A program made the position numbers and the translations under genes. Shown here in pieces: positions 1-11,857 of a stretch of 64,000 nt of DNA. Numbering within the stretch: the first letter of the stretch is position 1; each line of letters starts with the position of its first letter. Source of the stretch: Armillaria gallica (Eukaryota > Basidiomycota > Agaricomycetes > Agaricales > Physalacriaceae); assembly GCA_037576215.1 (NCBI GenBank), contig JBANDB010000004.1, positions 806,001-870,000 of the forward strand, written 5' to 3'. The notes below the pieces were generated by a model, which was not told where the DNA came from, did not search any database, and saw nothing but the letters and a program-made list of their open reading frames with translations.

Positions 1-1800
1 CTGTGCTACCTAGGATTCTCGATGCTCTTCACGTGGCTCTAAGCACGCATGCGTTATATTTTTATCTCATTGAATTGTTGGTGACTATCTCAAAATATAT
101 CAGATCATATAGTGCGCCAGAAGCTAAGCGCTCCCAGTCGTGATTACTGATGTCGACTCAGGAGTTTCAAGGTATACTGTCCCCAAATCCTTTGTCGAAG
201 TGATAATAGAAGACTTAAGAATTGCCAGCTTCAAATATTAATCAACGTATGTCGGCAGGCTACGTTTCGGTCATCATCCTGAGTGCTATTCGCAGATGGT
301 CATCATTGTAGGGGTTCAAGCGTATGTTCCTAAAATAACTTATCCGTGTAATTAGAAATTGACCTGTGTAACATTTAGTGTATATGCTGTCCGACTTTGG
401 AGGCGTCCGTTTTTTTGCTGTCTGAACCATGACGCAAGCAGGCTTAATTCACTTCTAGCTGGACGACATTTCCATCGGCTCCTGCCATGGTTTGTAGTAT
501 GTGCTTTCCATCTCCCGGCAATCTTTGCGTAACGACCAATATGTAGGTTCTAAACGTTGCGGGTGCCCTAGGTGCGTACTCTAACTAACAACTCTGTCAG
601 TACTTTGAAACTGATTCCATGGTGTGCGGTCCGTGAAGATTCTGGGATTAGTAGGCTATATCCGTTTCGGGTTCTTCACTCTCTCATTGACGTTTTCCGA
701 AGTTTCAGTATACGATATGTCAGACAAGCACCGGTAATCTTAGCATTTGCGAGTGGTAACTCACGTATGTGACAGTTATTCAATATCCAGTTTCCTGTCG
801 ACCCCAATGATCAGGGTCTGTCGCTCATTAATCTTTTGTGGCCATTGAGGCGCACCTATTCGAAGTACATTTCAGAGATCCACATATGCCATCTTTTCTG
901 TCGCAGCATTTTCCGATTTCATCATTGCCTTATCCATGTGCTACTACCTACATAAATGTAGGGAAGCTCCTGCTTTTTCTAGGCGAGCTGTTTTCGCTGT
1001 TTATAAGTGCAATGCTGACTCGTTACAGCACGTCTGCGATTATCCTCGGCCTGATGCGCGTAATTGTCATATCCGGATCAGCTACGAGGTAAACCCATCT
1101 CCTCATTCGAACTATACACAAGACTGATAGTATTACAGTGCATGTTCACTACTTACTCTCATCACGGTGTGTCGGCCCTACAGTCGATGCCATTCTACGA
1201 TCTAACTTCGAATTCTAGTTCCATGTATGGCCAAATTCTTTGATGTTCCTTGGTATCGATTCCATCCTCCCAAAAAGTTGGGTTTCCTGTCTTCTTACTC
1301 ATATATATATATATTGATGTCTACGCATTTCAGTCTACATCAACTCCTTACTTGCTATGTAGGTGCCCATTCCATTGTTATATCTCAAGAGCTGCTATTT
1401 CCTAGGCTAAATTGGCGAAAGCGCCATCAAACACCTACTACACGCGGAAGCGATTCCGTAGTCGAAGTCATGGTGTTCGCACCTCGCGACTCAAGGAGTG
1501 ATGTCGAAGAAGTGATATACACTTGCTTTCCATCCGGAACTGCTGTTAATATTCTTCCTTCAGAGCGATAGCAGCACTGCGACACCGAGCGTTCGGTCTA
1601 CGGACACAAAGGAGGACCTTATTTTCCGTGTTTGAGCGTCTTTCCAGGAGAGCAGAAACTGGAAGTATAGATGATCAACCTTTTCTGTCATCTCTACATG
1701 TTGAAGAGTATCTATGGACTCAAAGCATCATTCAAACCCGTTCCATTAGCTATATCTGAGATATGTACATCTTAACCCGCCGATACATTCTCCCATATTC
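1..1800. other. No convincing gene
   Basis: Only short overlapping ORFs occur here; none has a recognisable domain or consistent splice sites. An (AT)n run lies near 1301-1315. The longest open stretch, 1227-1571 (+), ends in an acidic, hydrophilic segment that could be an exon, but no start, partner exon or motif supports it. Confidence 0.5.
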
Positions 1801-1822
1801 TCCACGCTCACATGCAAATCAG

Positions 1823-3470
1823 TCATTCGGACAGTAACAATAAATACCGAGGGCTCGTGATTATCACAGCAAGTGAACAGAATATTGACAGCGGCAAACG
1901 GGTCGCTCCATAATTAACGCGATCATGGGAATTTGATACCCTTATAGAAACCCTTGCTTTGCGCCCATTCGAAAAGCCCGAAGTGATGGCTACGACAACC
2001 GTCACCATCGATATGACGGCCATGGGTTTATTAAAGCCACGTTCCCTTATCTGATCCTACGTCACTATTACCAGGCAATGCGGAAAGTCGATGAAAACAA
2101 CGTGTTTGGGATCCTCATAGCCGGGCGTAACGACGATATTTTCTTGACGGACGCAGTACATAAAACCACGCTTGTTGATCTCAATAACACCATACAGCAA
2201 ACCTTGATCTGGTGTTCAGAGACGGACGTGATGATGCGAAAACGACATACCAGAGGTTTCGTTTTGTTCAACAGATCCTGGTAGCCTGCAGGCGACGACG
2301 TTTCACGAGGGTTTTCGTCACGTACATCCTGGGGAAAAAGGACTTCCATTGACGAAGAGACGGCTCCTCGATGCGTTCCAGAATTAGAACTCGAGCGACT
2401 TCACCGCTGTCCATCAGGAGCTTGAATCGAACGCTGGTACAGGAGGGACACAGAATGGTGACAAAAAACCGAACCCTATGCCTGCAAAGTAATGCGGAAC
2501 GGTCGTCCTTTAGCACGTTGTATGTATAGTTCTCAGGAACCGCAAACTGAACGGCTGTAATTGCAAGCAAAAAAGGATCATTTCGCTCGAGCGGAAGGGA
2601 TGCTTGGATGATTTTGAGAATCACAGACCCGTACGCCTTGTTGGAATCTTGAGTCCTGACATCGGCGATATGAGGATTGACCAATTGTTCACGTCTGAGG
2701 GGAGACACTGTATTACATCTGTCACGATGAGTGTGTAGGCCCCGCGGTTATGGGCAAAAGCCGGGGGCTCTCGACTATGCACAAGTTTCGCCACAGCAGG
2801 GAGGGTGACGTCAAAAGATCAAAGATTGCCCTGGAATGCAGGGAACACGGAAGGCTGCGTCGTGAATTCATCATAGGCAGCATCGCCATCAATCAAAGTC
2901 GTCACCGAATTGAGGCGCGGGACCCTGCATATGGGCACGTCATTTGGATTGCGTGACGAGGACACACGGGGGGAAGAAAGACATGCGAAAAGGACCCTTT
3001 GGGGTGGATAGTGTCCGTCACGAAACCGTCGCGTCTTCAAAGGCTTTCTTGTTGGAGACTTAACATGCATCACAATACACGTAATCATCAGGTCCGAATC
3101 GCAAGCTGGCTATTCTTGAGATATTTATGAGAAACAAACGACAAAAATCGGCATAGATGGGCGTGATAGACGCGTCAATTATAGCGTGAGAGGGTGCGAG
3201 GAGGATAATCAGATGTGGAGATCCCGAAGAGCCGTAATCTTGGGGACCAGAGTGTCTACCGTACACGTGAACGTATCTTGAGTCGGCGGGAGTGGCGACA
3301 ACGGAAGCATGAGAGAAAGGGGGAGCCAGCTAAGTGGTGAACGCAGAGAAGAGTTGGGTGAGCATCGGAGTAGCAGGGAGTGGCATGGACGGCGGTGAGT
3401 TATTGTCGTCATCGATGAGTTATTTATATCAGAGGAAGATGTCGGTTTGGCCATAGAGCATTATGAACAA
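1823..3470 (-). other. Possible multi-exon gene or gene remnant (candidate G1)
   Basis: Several minus-strand open segments follow one another (3454-3209, 3266-3060, 3088-2819, 2708-2268) in different frames, as exons of an intron-rich gene or a decayed one would. The 5' part resembles the 5' part of the next candidate at 5509-5212: both share a Pro/Ser/Leu-rich stretch containing SPLPPT, followed by a hydrophobic segment LIILLAPS (LIIFLAPQ in the other copy). I recognise no family. An in-frame stop in the Pro-rich frame relative to the sister copy suggests this copy may be broken. Exon boundaries are not resolved; the claim is homology between two neighbouring loci, not a gene model. Confidence 0.25.
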
Positions 3471-3935
3471 CTCATCCTCAGCGGCCCGAGTCCAGGCGGC
3501 CTACGAATATCATGTATCAATGACTCGATCGAGTCTCAACGAAACTGACGACTGTACCTTTTCCTCATGCTCTGACAACGACTCATCAAGCTCACGCCCA
3601 ATCCTTTTCATCGGCAAGGGAACGCCGGAGCAGCAGATCACCCCCACAGGAGCACCGTCTTTGTCTTCGAGACCCTGCAGCCACTGGGAGGAATTGTATT
3701 TTTCGTCAGACGGTGGACTGTGATAATCAAATATGAACGCGCCATATCCGATAAGAGAGGGTGAAACAGACCCGACCAGGATGACAGTCTCCGGAATCAG
3801 CCGAAGTACGGTACTGGAGTCCATTGCCATCAAGTTCTTGGGAAAACCTAACGGTATCGTCCCGAATTTGTGATCTTGACAATATTTGCGAGAAACGTGT
3901 TCATCTATAGCCTTAGTCGAAGGACGCATGAAAGA

Positions 3936-3943
3936 CTCCAGAC
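3936..3943. repeat. Target-site duplication of the hAT MITE, left
   Basis: CTCCAGAC, identical to 4276-4283 on the far side of the element. Confidence 0.85.
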
Positions 3944-4275
3944 CAAGGGGGTCGCAAAAACCGATTTCATGATATCGGGTACCCGTGGGAAGGTGTCATG
4001 TGATCGACATATATGGTGGGTAACGCTCCTTTTATGGTAATTTTGTGACTCGGTCGGTCGGATTTTTTGAGGATGATTTTTAGAAAAGTGCTCAGAATGT
4101 CGTAAAACACCTGGGAAAATAGTCGAAATTGGAGGTCAAATTTTGTTGATAAATTGGCTAGTATCGCCATCTCCAGTGATAGTTAAGCACTCAAAATCAT
4201 ACCTTGAAGCTGTGCTAACGTGTATCCTACATTTTAGGACCCGATATCCAAAATTTTGATTCCGCAACCCCCTTG
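3944..4275. mobile_element. Non-autonomous hAT-type MITE, 332 bp
   Basis: The ends are inverted: CAAGGGGGTCGC at 3944 against GCAACCCCCTTG ending at 4275. Further in, GATATCGGGT recurs at the same distance (28-37 nt) from each end. Both sides are flanked by the perfect 8-bp duplication CTCCAGAC (3936-3943 and 4276-4283). An 8-bp duplication with CA(A/G)GGG-type ends is the hAT signature. No coding capacity. The perfect target duplication suggests a fairly recent insertion. Confidence 0.88.
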
Positions 4276-4283
4276 CTCCAGAC
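4276..4283. repeat. Target-site duplication of the hAT MITE, right
   Basis: CTCCAGAC, identical to 3936-3943. Confidence 0.85.
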
Positions 4284-5519
4284 AGAACTTGAGGCAGGGC
4301 CAATTCTAACTCCGCAACGTAGCCGGCCTGATCCTATCCTATTCGATCTTGACGCGAACGCGACGCGACTTTGCTTGGCACCACATCCTCGCGTCGAGTT
4401 CCGTGGGATTTCACTAACTCTTCCATGTTACGGGCCAGGTAGCTGTGCTGTGCGTATGTTGCATCAAGCTTCCCTGCTGATGCACCTTCACACCCAGACA
4501 ATCGGAGCACTCCCTCAAGACTGGCAAAAATGGCCATGTTGATGGTGGCAGTGCAGGATCTACGAAGGAGCATTATGTCTTTGAAGAGCGAAAACGGACA
4601 AATATACGCGACATACCTTATACAGCCCCAAGCGCTATCATTATCCTTCCAGCGTCCCTCCTCACTCCTCCCTCCGTCCGTTCGCCGTCCCAAACGCGTA
4701 TTCAAGTCCGTGGGTAAGCCCACGGAGGAAAGACTCTCCATAGCGCTATCGTCTAGCTCTCGCATGCCCCGCCATAGAGTACATAGTCTCTCCAAGCGGA
4801 GTGCAGTATCGCCGTCCATCACCCTCACTTTTGGCTCTTCCGCGCTCCTGGCCATCACATTCGATAATCTCTTTGACGAAGATCGATCGCGATGTTCCTC
4901 TGTTTCCTGCAAGGAAAGTCGTCCCTGTGATAGAGGTTCATGAGGGAAAAAGAGTTCTTCGTTCTCAATGACAGCGAAGACAATGATTCTTGCTAGTCAA
5001 TCCGAGTCCGAGAGAAGACAGCACCTTGATACGACATTACAATGAACAGGTCATGGTTGACGTTCGAGAGTAGTTGTAGGTCGAAACCCAGCATAGATTG
5101 CGGCGCGAGGAAGATGATAAGACGTGGAGGGCCTTGGAGGGTCTTAAGATGGGGGAGAAGAGTGTTGGTGGAACCGTATCAGTGCAACGCTAAGCTACGA
5201 ACGGTGGTAACTTAAACTACAGCCAAACCTCTGAAACCTGTCATGGAGTGTACGTGTACGCGGAGGGACCAGTCTGTGTCAACACTTTCATCGGAAGTGT
5301 GCATGAACGCGTCTAGAGTCAGCGTTGGAGTTGGCGGGAGCGGCGAGAATGCAGGCATGTGAAATGGAGAGAGCTGTTTCGGCGTAGCGGGCGCGTGTAA
5401 GCGTTGGGGTGGCAGGAAGTGGCGTAGGTAACGAGTCGCTCTCGTCATCAAGGAGTAATGGAACTCGGTGAGAGTCTAGAGACATCTGTACAGCACTAAC
5501 AGCGAACAATGTGATATAA

Positions 5520-7010
5520 GTTCAACTTTATATGATGGCTCACAGCATGGTCTCCGTTACTAGCCATTTATGGATAGTGACAGGAGAGAAAATACGGCTG
5601 GAATTAAATGCCGATCTTTGATCCGCTTGCGTCTGGCTATGTGTACACTCAAATTTCAACATTAGAAATGAAATCAATCTGATGCAAGAGCAAGATCAAC
5701 AACACTGAAGTGGTGGGGTTCGAAAAAGAGACCTGCACACGTTCAGAGCTTACCTCTATCCGGAGAATTCCCATGGAATCACAATTCCATGAATCATTCG
5801 CAGGCAAACATTTCCCGGTATTTTCTTCCTAAAATAACATTTGATCTTCTTTAATATTTATCGCAGTAGAAGCTGAGATACCTCGGAGACCTGCACAGTG
5901 GCGACTAGCTGCTAATTGTCACCCCACGGAGACACATTACAATGGCGATCCCCGCCAAGCTTCAGAATCGGTCAGACAACCTTGAAACGAGTAATCTCAT
6001 CAAATATTCTGAGATGCCCGCCCCCAGGGGTCCCGTCCTGAGCGCCGATCACGTCAGGTCCACATGCCCCTGATGATTCTACAATTCATCCAACCGTATC
6101 ACACAGTCGAACACCACTGCCTTGGCCATCTGTCAATTCGGCAACTCAGGAACAATAAGACGGTAGCAATGCCGTGCGATTCTAATCACGAAGATATATG
6201 ATGGCTGGCGTCTATCTTGGCTTCCAGGTCGCCCTCGAATTCTCCTCGCTTGTAGAACGATTATACCATGAAACCTTATGCTCGTACTGCTAGGGAACCC
6301 ATACTTGGTATACGTTATCCTCATGGAGTAACAGCATCAGAACTGTTTTCCATCATGTATTCTCGGCTTTTACCAGCAGTTTCGTACCGCATCTGCAACA
6401 AATATTCTATAGTACGTACCATGTATTGAGCCGTCACAAATCTTCGTATGCCGCAATAACTCTCGGGCCTTCATATACACAGGTGTCTCATAACGCTGAC
6501 TATCATTAAGAGAACAATCGCAGAAAGATGCAATTCGCATCTCTGGTTTAGGGACAAGATTGGACAGAGGGTGACAGATAAGGTCGTTGGATAAACATCG
6601 ACGTAGGTCTCTTGCCTTCACTTGTGGATGTCCTGACAACCTTGTATAGTCTGGATCCTTTTCGATTATGCAGTTTACCGGGAAAAGGCGGCGTGGTAAT
6701 CAGAATAATGAAGCTAGCGCCCTGTTCAATTCCTAGGCGATTTCCAGAGGCGCCTCCTTGACAGCTTAGGAGCAGGGGGTCATCCACTGCGGAATATAAC
6801 TTAGTACATTAATAGGATTTATATTGAGGATCTAGTACTAGCGCTGACTAGGTACATTCTATGATCTTCAGTTCATTGCTCTGTTTTTGCAGTATCATCG
6901 TGGCTAGCGCTTTCTAGCCCAAGTTTCATGGACTCAAAGTCGTACCTGTTGTTCTCCAAACCCCTACATAAGTGTTTGAAACTTCCTTTCGCCTTCAAAA
7001 AATTATTGCT
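5520..7010. other. Intergenic; weak minus-strand ORFs only
   Basis: Two overlapping minus-strand segments (6787-6548, 79 codons; 6639-6370, 89 codons) have a protein-like composition and could be exons of one decayed gene. No motif or clean splice pair connects them. The rest shows nothing I can name. Confidence 0.4.
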
Positions 7011-7013
7011 AAA

Positions 7014-8575
7014 ATGCCCACGAACATCTATTCCGCCAACATGTCCACCGTCTCTCCTTCCACTGCGAAAAAGATTTGGCCGTGTTTCTTCATTTCTCTC
7101 GCTTTTGTTATCGTGGTTCCCACCTTATGCATCATCTTGGGAATGACCCTCCATCCTGCTGAATTTGCATACATGGACTTTGATTTCAATGTTGACGAGC
7201 CTCGACAAGTGAGTTCACCTATCGTCGCAGCGCACTGTCAGACTCACAGAACAAGATTTACCTTCACGCGGATTTGATATCAGCAAATTTGAAGCAAGAA
7301 ACGATGGTCATTGGTTGGAGTATTCTTTTGGATACCTGCGATTCTATGTCTATGGACTGCACAAGTGTCAACATTTATTTCGACGCGTGAGTGCTAAGCT
7401 CTCTAAATTTTCGGACATGCGGACCTATACCCATTTACTTCTTACAGCAATCTTCTTCAACAGTCTAGTATGAACAGTGACGAGCCGTCTCACAACAATA
7501 GACCTACAGTTCCTACATTCGTCTGGAATTTCACTGCATACAACCAGGACTACGTCCTTTCCAATTCCCCGAAATTCCAGACACAGCTTTTCGTATTTCC
7601 GAAACATGAATACGGGACTATTCATCAAGTCAGACATACCTATTCGAGTAACGTGTATTATCCCTTCGATAGGTGACTGCATCCACATTCTGCGGTAGAA
7701 TGTCGCTCAACCACTAAGCAGCTACTTTGCCGAGGTACTGGCCTTCGCTGAAGATGCTAGCACAAATGAATCTGTGCCTTTAGCTCTCGTCTCTACCGCT
7801 GGACTTGTTGAGTAAGTACTTTCCAGTTACTCAGTGACCTGCTAATTTAACAGATTTAAGAGGCCTCAAAATCTCGGGGGATGTCGTTGACGCCCCTACT
7901 TTGGCCAAAGCAAATCTTCCAGAGCTCATTGACATCGGAGTTACCCTGGAAAGGGGGACATTGATAAAGATTTATTGCATTGTGGTCACCGTCACATTCT
8001 GTTGGTGCGATTTCCTTGTGCGTATGAAATAGACCTCATTTTTCCCTGCCAAACCAGGGCTCATCACCATCATAATATGTCTTGTTATGGTCATGACTGT
8101 AGGGTTCGGCTTCCGGCAGAGGAACGAGATAGTTGTTGTTCCTGTTGGGACTGTGTTTGCCTTTACTCAGCTACGTTCAACTATGCCTGGAGCGCCAGAC
8201 GGATTCGGTAAGTTCGTTCCTGTTAACGCAGTCGCAAGCACTGATACGAGTGATCAAGGCGACATTTTGGGTATGTCAAGTGTGACTTGTCGTCAGATCG
8301 TAAAATGACTCGACTTGATGTTAGATTTTGTGGGAGTACTGCCATGCCTTGTCCTTCTGTCCATTTCCGTAAGTCGTCATTGTTTTAATACTCGCGTCAA
8401 TGATGCATGTCCCTCTAGGCTGTCACTATGGTCGGGATCTATATTTTCACAGATCCTGCGCAGGATTCTCGTGAAAAGTTGACTTGGTCTGCGTTAGGTG
8501 AGCTGATCTTTGATATCTCCTAGTAGCGTTGTGCTAACATGTTCTTTCACAGTGCAAACCCTCACTCACCGTTGA
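7014..8575 (+). CDS. DUF4436-like integral membrane protein, 10 exons, about 299 aa
   Basis: Spliced model: 7014-7208, 7250-7386, 7448-7672, 7722-7811, 7861-8000, 8058-8207, 8259-8270, 8325-8368, 8419-8497, 8553-8575. All introns are GT-AG and 41-57 bp, and phases agree throughout (900 nt including the TGA). The product has an N-terminal membrane segment (residues about 20-45), a large extracytosolic region with YYPFDSYFAEV, two further membrane segments (around KIYCIVVTVTFWLITIIICL and DFVGVLPCLVLLSIS), and between them the motif LRSTMPGAPDGFGDILDF. The YPFD.Y motif and the PGAP...G..(I/L)D motif after the second membrane segment match what I know of DUF4436 proteins, whose function is unknown. 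The start was chosen because the next ATG (7041) lies just before the first membrane helix; either could be used. Exon 7 is only 12 nt. The exon 5 donor (GTTGGT) and exon 5 acceptor were chosen to keep frame and deserve an RNA check. Confidence 0.8.
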
Positions 8576-10816
8576 AGAGCGACATAAACGCTGCGAGTGA
8601 TCCTTGATTGACTTAGGCTACGATTTGAAGATTTTGAAGAGGAACGCAAACTAGGATAAATTGCTGCTCGTGTAGTCCTGAATATTTAGTACCAACATTC
8701 CCATTTCACCTTGTGAAATAATTTTTCGGGATCCACGATTTCGATCCTTCAATACGTATTGGATCACGCAACGCAAACTCGATATACACGATCTGCTGGG
8801 GGCTACGTGGACATGATAACGATATTCTGCGCTTTGTGATCACAGTAGACTATTCTGCGTTCGGCTATGTCGGACATCCCTCGTAGAGCTGGAACGTACT
8901 GTTCCAAGAGTTTTGAGTACAAGTTCGTGGTGGAAATGGAGATACGAACATTCTTTTTAGTGGTCTCCAGCCCAAATCGAGCCATTCGGTGTATGATTCC
9001 TTGAGTAGGAAACCGTATCGTGGAGACTCGGGGATTGAATACTTATCTTATAATTGATCAGGTGTGATGCCTGCGCTGTATCCTAAGAGAATCCCACAGG
9101 TAGACTCCCCATTCGGCATTACAAACTGTTCACCAGATGATCGGCGACGCGACACTGGAAGTGATCCACACAGGGTTCTGCCAGTACAGTGAAGTATCTT
9201 CGGAGATCGACAGAACCACTCAAATTCCAGTAAACGGCCGTCGTCCTTCAGGATCAATAAACGCATCATCCTACAGACTACCTCGACCCATTATGGTAAA
9301 GGAGGAAGACATTAACAAACGAGTGCATGGACGGAAAGTATTGTTCTTTCACCGAGTAGCAATCCAAGATTCTCGGGAGATGGTAAGATAGATAAGAGTA
9401 CTCTCTCTAGGACGTGTAAACGTAGTTGAAGGAAACAGTTATTTTCCACCGACAGCCGAGAGGACATCACCCTCTCGCGCAGGATGTAGAAGCACTTGAG
9501 GTTTTGGAGTAGATTTCCAAGGTAATCTGGCTGTGAGGAAGCGACGGAGGCCAGAGAGCATAATCGTTGACGGAAAAAGGCAGAGGACAATGACCGCCAC
9601 ATCGGACAGAGCCGTATATTACCGAAGTCGTCCTCCCGCCATCCATCATCATTGTCATTGAGTACACTTGGCAGGCTTTGCTCACTTGTCAATTCTTTCT
9701 TCGTATCTCTGCCATCGCTTCGGGAACTTTCTGTTTCCAATAGTTCTTTTGACACAGACTACGCTCGTGGTTCTTTTCGTTCCGTATGAAGATCTTTCTA
9801 TCCCGCCAACCGCTTTCAAGAATTCTCCCGTGAATATGGTCGACGACGCTCCATGGCGACAACAAAATCCAGCAATGCACGAACCGCTACCAAGAAGGCC
9901 AGGTGCCAATTGTATTTGTCTGCTGGTGATTAGGTATTCCACCCACCTTTGATAATTTGTGACGAAGCTGATGAGTCCCGACCATATTTTAGGTATGCAG
10001 TCTTTGAAAAAGACTTATCTTCCTTTCGCCTGAATTTGATGAGCTGGATCGAGAAATTCTTCATCGACTTGACCGAGAAAAACTACTCTCGTATCCCATT
10101 TTTACGGGGCCTGGAAATCTGCGCGTATCGGCAGAGGGTCATAGCGATCTATGGCGGATTTGGAGGCATAGGCATGAGGATTGGTTCACCCCCACGTCGA
10201 GCGGAGGTGCCCTTAACGCTGTTGCTCGTAGTCACCACCTTCCTCGCCAAGCTGTCCGATGAATTGCCGCTCTGCTTTGAGTGGCCATTATTCTCATGAG
10301 TCGATGTACGCGGAAGGTCTTCTGATTTTTGGTCCTGATACTGACAACAGTCGTCGTTCAGGACATGTAATTCTTGACCTCTTACTGATGTCTCGAGGCT
10401 CGCTGTCATGTATACGACAGACGACCCGCGTTTAGGATTATCACAACCTGTCAATGGTACATTCATCTATATTGAGACGTCGAGATAATGTCTGTATCAT
10501 TCTGGTGTGGATGGCAAGCTGTCGGTGCATTGGATGAATGATGAAAAGCAAAGAAGAAGTCACGTCTTGAAGCAACGAAGATGAAACAAACGGAAATTGG
10601 GAAGTGCAGAGCATCATTGAGAAAGACGGAGTACGAGAAGTAGACCGTCGTCCACGAAACGAAGCGTGTTTTGAGAAAATGAAGTTAGCAAAAAGAACGC
10701 CGACATTAATCTAAGGTACGATGAAATCGCATAACAAGCTTCAAGAGTTGTTTGGTGCCCTTCGCAAGAGTTAGGGTTTTGTTTCCTAACATTGTGTTTA
10801 ACAGTCGACTCACAAA
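8576..10816. other. Intergenic; no confident gene
   Basis: Scattered ORFs only. A 147-codon minus-strand ORF (9312-9755) and a 116-codon plus-strand ORF (9949-10299) are the longest. Part of the latter (around 9985-10250) recurs in degraded form near 26.55-26.8 kb and 43.98-44.2 kb, so it may belong to an old dispersed gene or repeat. No domain was recognised. Confidence 0.45.
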
Positions 10817-11857
10817 TCACACTGTAACTGGTCGGTTGGAACCGTGTTTTGGGAGAACTAAACCCATGCCGATCGCCCAATCCTCCCTCTTGCTCTCGTC
10901 AACTAGCTTTGTCGCCATCTCTAGCCGCCGGCCATACCGTACTGGATTTCCATCCATCCGCACAATGCAGTTGTACATTTGAAAACATTGCGTCAACGAA
11001 TTGCACAAAGTCAAAAGAGCAACAGAGCAAAGTAGTAAACCTCCGATAAGCAAACTACCCACTGTCGACGCGTTAAACGCAAGAATTGCCGATGCGTAAA
11101 CCGTCGTTGTCGCAAACATTACGGCAAAGCTCTCTGCAGCTGATAGATCCCGAAGCCACTGTCCCGCCGTAACGGCCTTTAGATCGTTTATCGACCCCTG
11201 CAAACGGACCCAGCGATCATGACTCAACAGTATAAGGAGGTCGCCATCGCCTTCCTCAATCGCACCCTTCCATCCCTGCTGACCTCTTCGCCTGATAACG
11301 ATCACATTGATCAATCTGGCCAAAACGAACATCCCTAGCGCTCCAAATCCCCACCAATCTCCAATAACTCCCAACAGCGCGAACACTGTGATCGTTGATA
11401 TCGGACAAAGGAAATACAGGACAGTCGCTTGACCACCAGAGACGAACAACGACTGGAGTACCCGATTCTGGAGCGATAAGTCCATGTTTTGAGAAGGACT
11501 TTGCGACACCCGAGCTGTCACGAGGCAACCTGGCTGACCAATGCTTTGCAGGTAGCTCACTGTGGCGGGATTTTCAACGCGAAAAACGTATCCGCTGGTC
11601 ATCGCACCAGTCGTAGGAAATTCTCCCCGATTGATTTCATCGGCGCACTGTTGTTTATGCATTCCTGGCACGAGGACAAGTGCATCGAGGAGTGAGGCTC
11701 CCCCAGTTAGCGCCGTTCTCAAGGCGACAGCAGGAAGATCTGCGAGAACGAGGAGTCCTGCTGCTTCAAAGGTTATGGGACCGGAAATAGAGGAAGTGCT
11801 GAACATGAGAGGAAGCTGATTTAAGAAATCGAGCGAGGGGAAGGGAAAGGGACTCAT
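10817..11857 (-). CDS. Conserved fungal polytopic membrane protein, single exon, 346 aa
   Basis: One uninterrupted minus-strand ORF. Hydrophobic segments lie at about residues 30-62, 142-166, 168-188, 243-262 and 264-287. Between the second and third pairs is a hydrophilic loop with GWKGAIEEGDGDLLILLSHD, RWVRLQG and NDLKAVTAGQWLRD (about 195-236). I recall similar loop sequences in uncharacterised membrane proteins of many filamentous fungi, but know no function. The tail after about 290 is cytoplasmic in character and ends at a natural stop. The ATG at 11857 is the first in frame; an upstream exon is possible because the first 20 residues are weak. There is no same-strand neighbour, so context says nothing about its job. 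Confidence 0.75.
   Translation of the reverse strand: MSPFPFPSLDFLNQLPLMFSTSSISGPITFEAAGLLVLADLPAVALRTALTGGASLLDALVLVPGMHKQQCADEINRGEFPTTGAMTSGYVFRVENPATVSYLQSIGQPGCLVTARVSQSPSQNMDLSLQNRVLQSLFVSGGQATVLYFLCPISTITVFALLGVIGDWWGFGALGMFVLARLINVIVIRRRGQQGWKGAIEEGDGDLLILLSHDRWVRLQGSINDLKAVTAGQWLRDLSAAESFAVMFATTTVYASAILAFNASTVGSLLIGGLLLCSVALLTLCNSLTQCFQMYNCIVRMDGNPVRYGRRLEMATKLVDESKREDWAIGMGLVLPKHGSNRPVTV

Larger units (their letters stand above)
3510..5509 (-). other. Possible multi-exon gene (candidate G2), sister of G1
   Basis: Minus-strand open segments run from an ATG at 5509 (alternative frame 5451-5212), through about 5150-5030 (LIIFLAPQ), a charged acidic exon within 4912-4334 that includes VMDGDTALRLERL and ends at a plausible donor (AAG|GTATGT) near 4600, to a final open segment 3929-3510 with a natural stop. 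The order parallels candidate G1, implying a tandem duplication. A hAT-type MITE (3944-4275) lies between the last two segments, so it is either in an intron or has broken the gene. No known domain was recognised. Exons cannot be joined with confidence from sequence alone. Confidence 0.3.
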
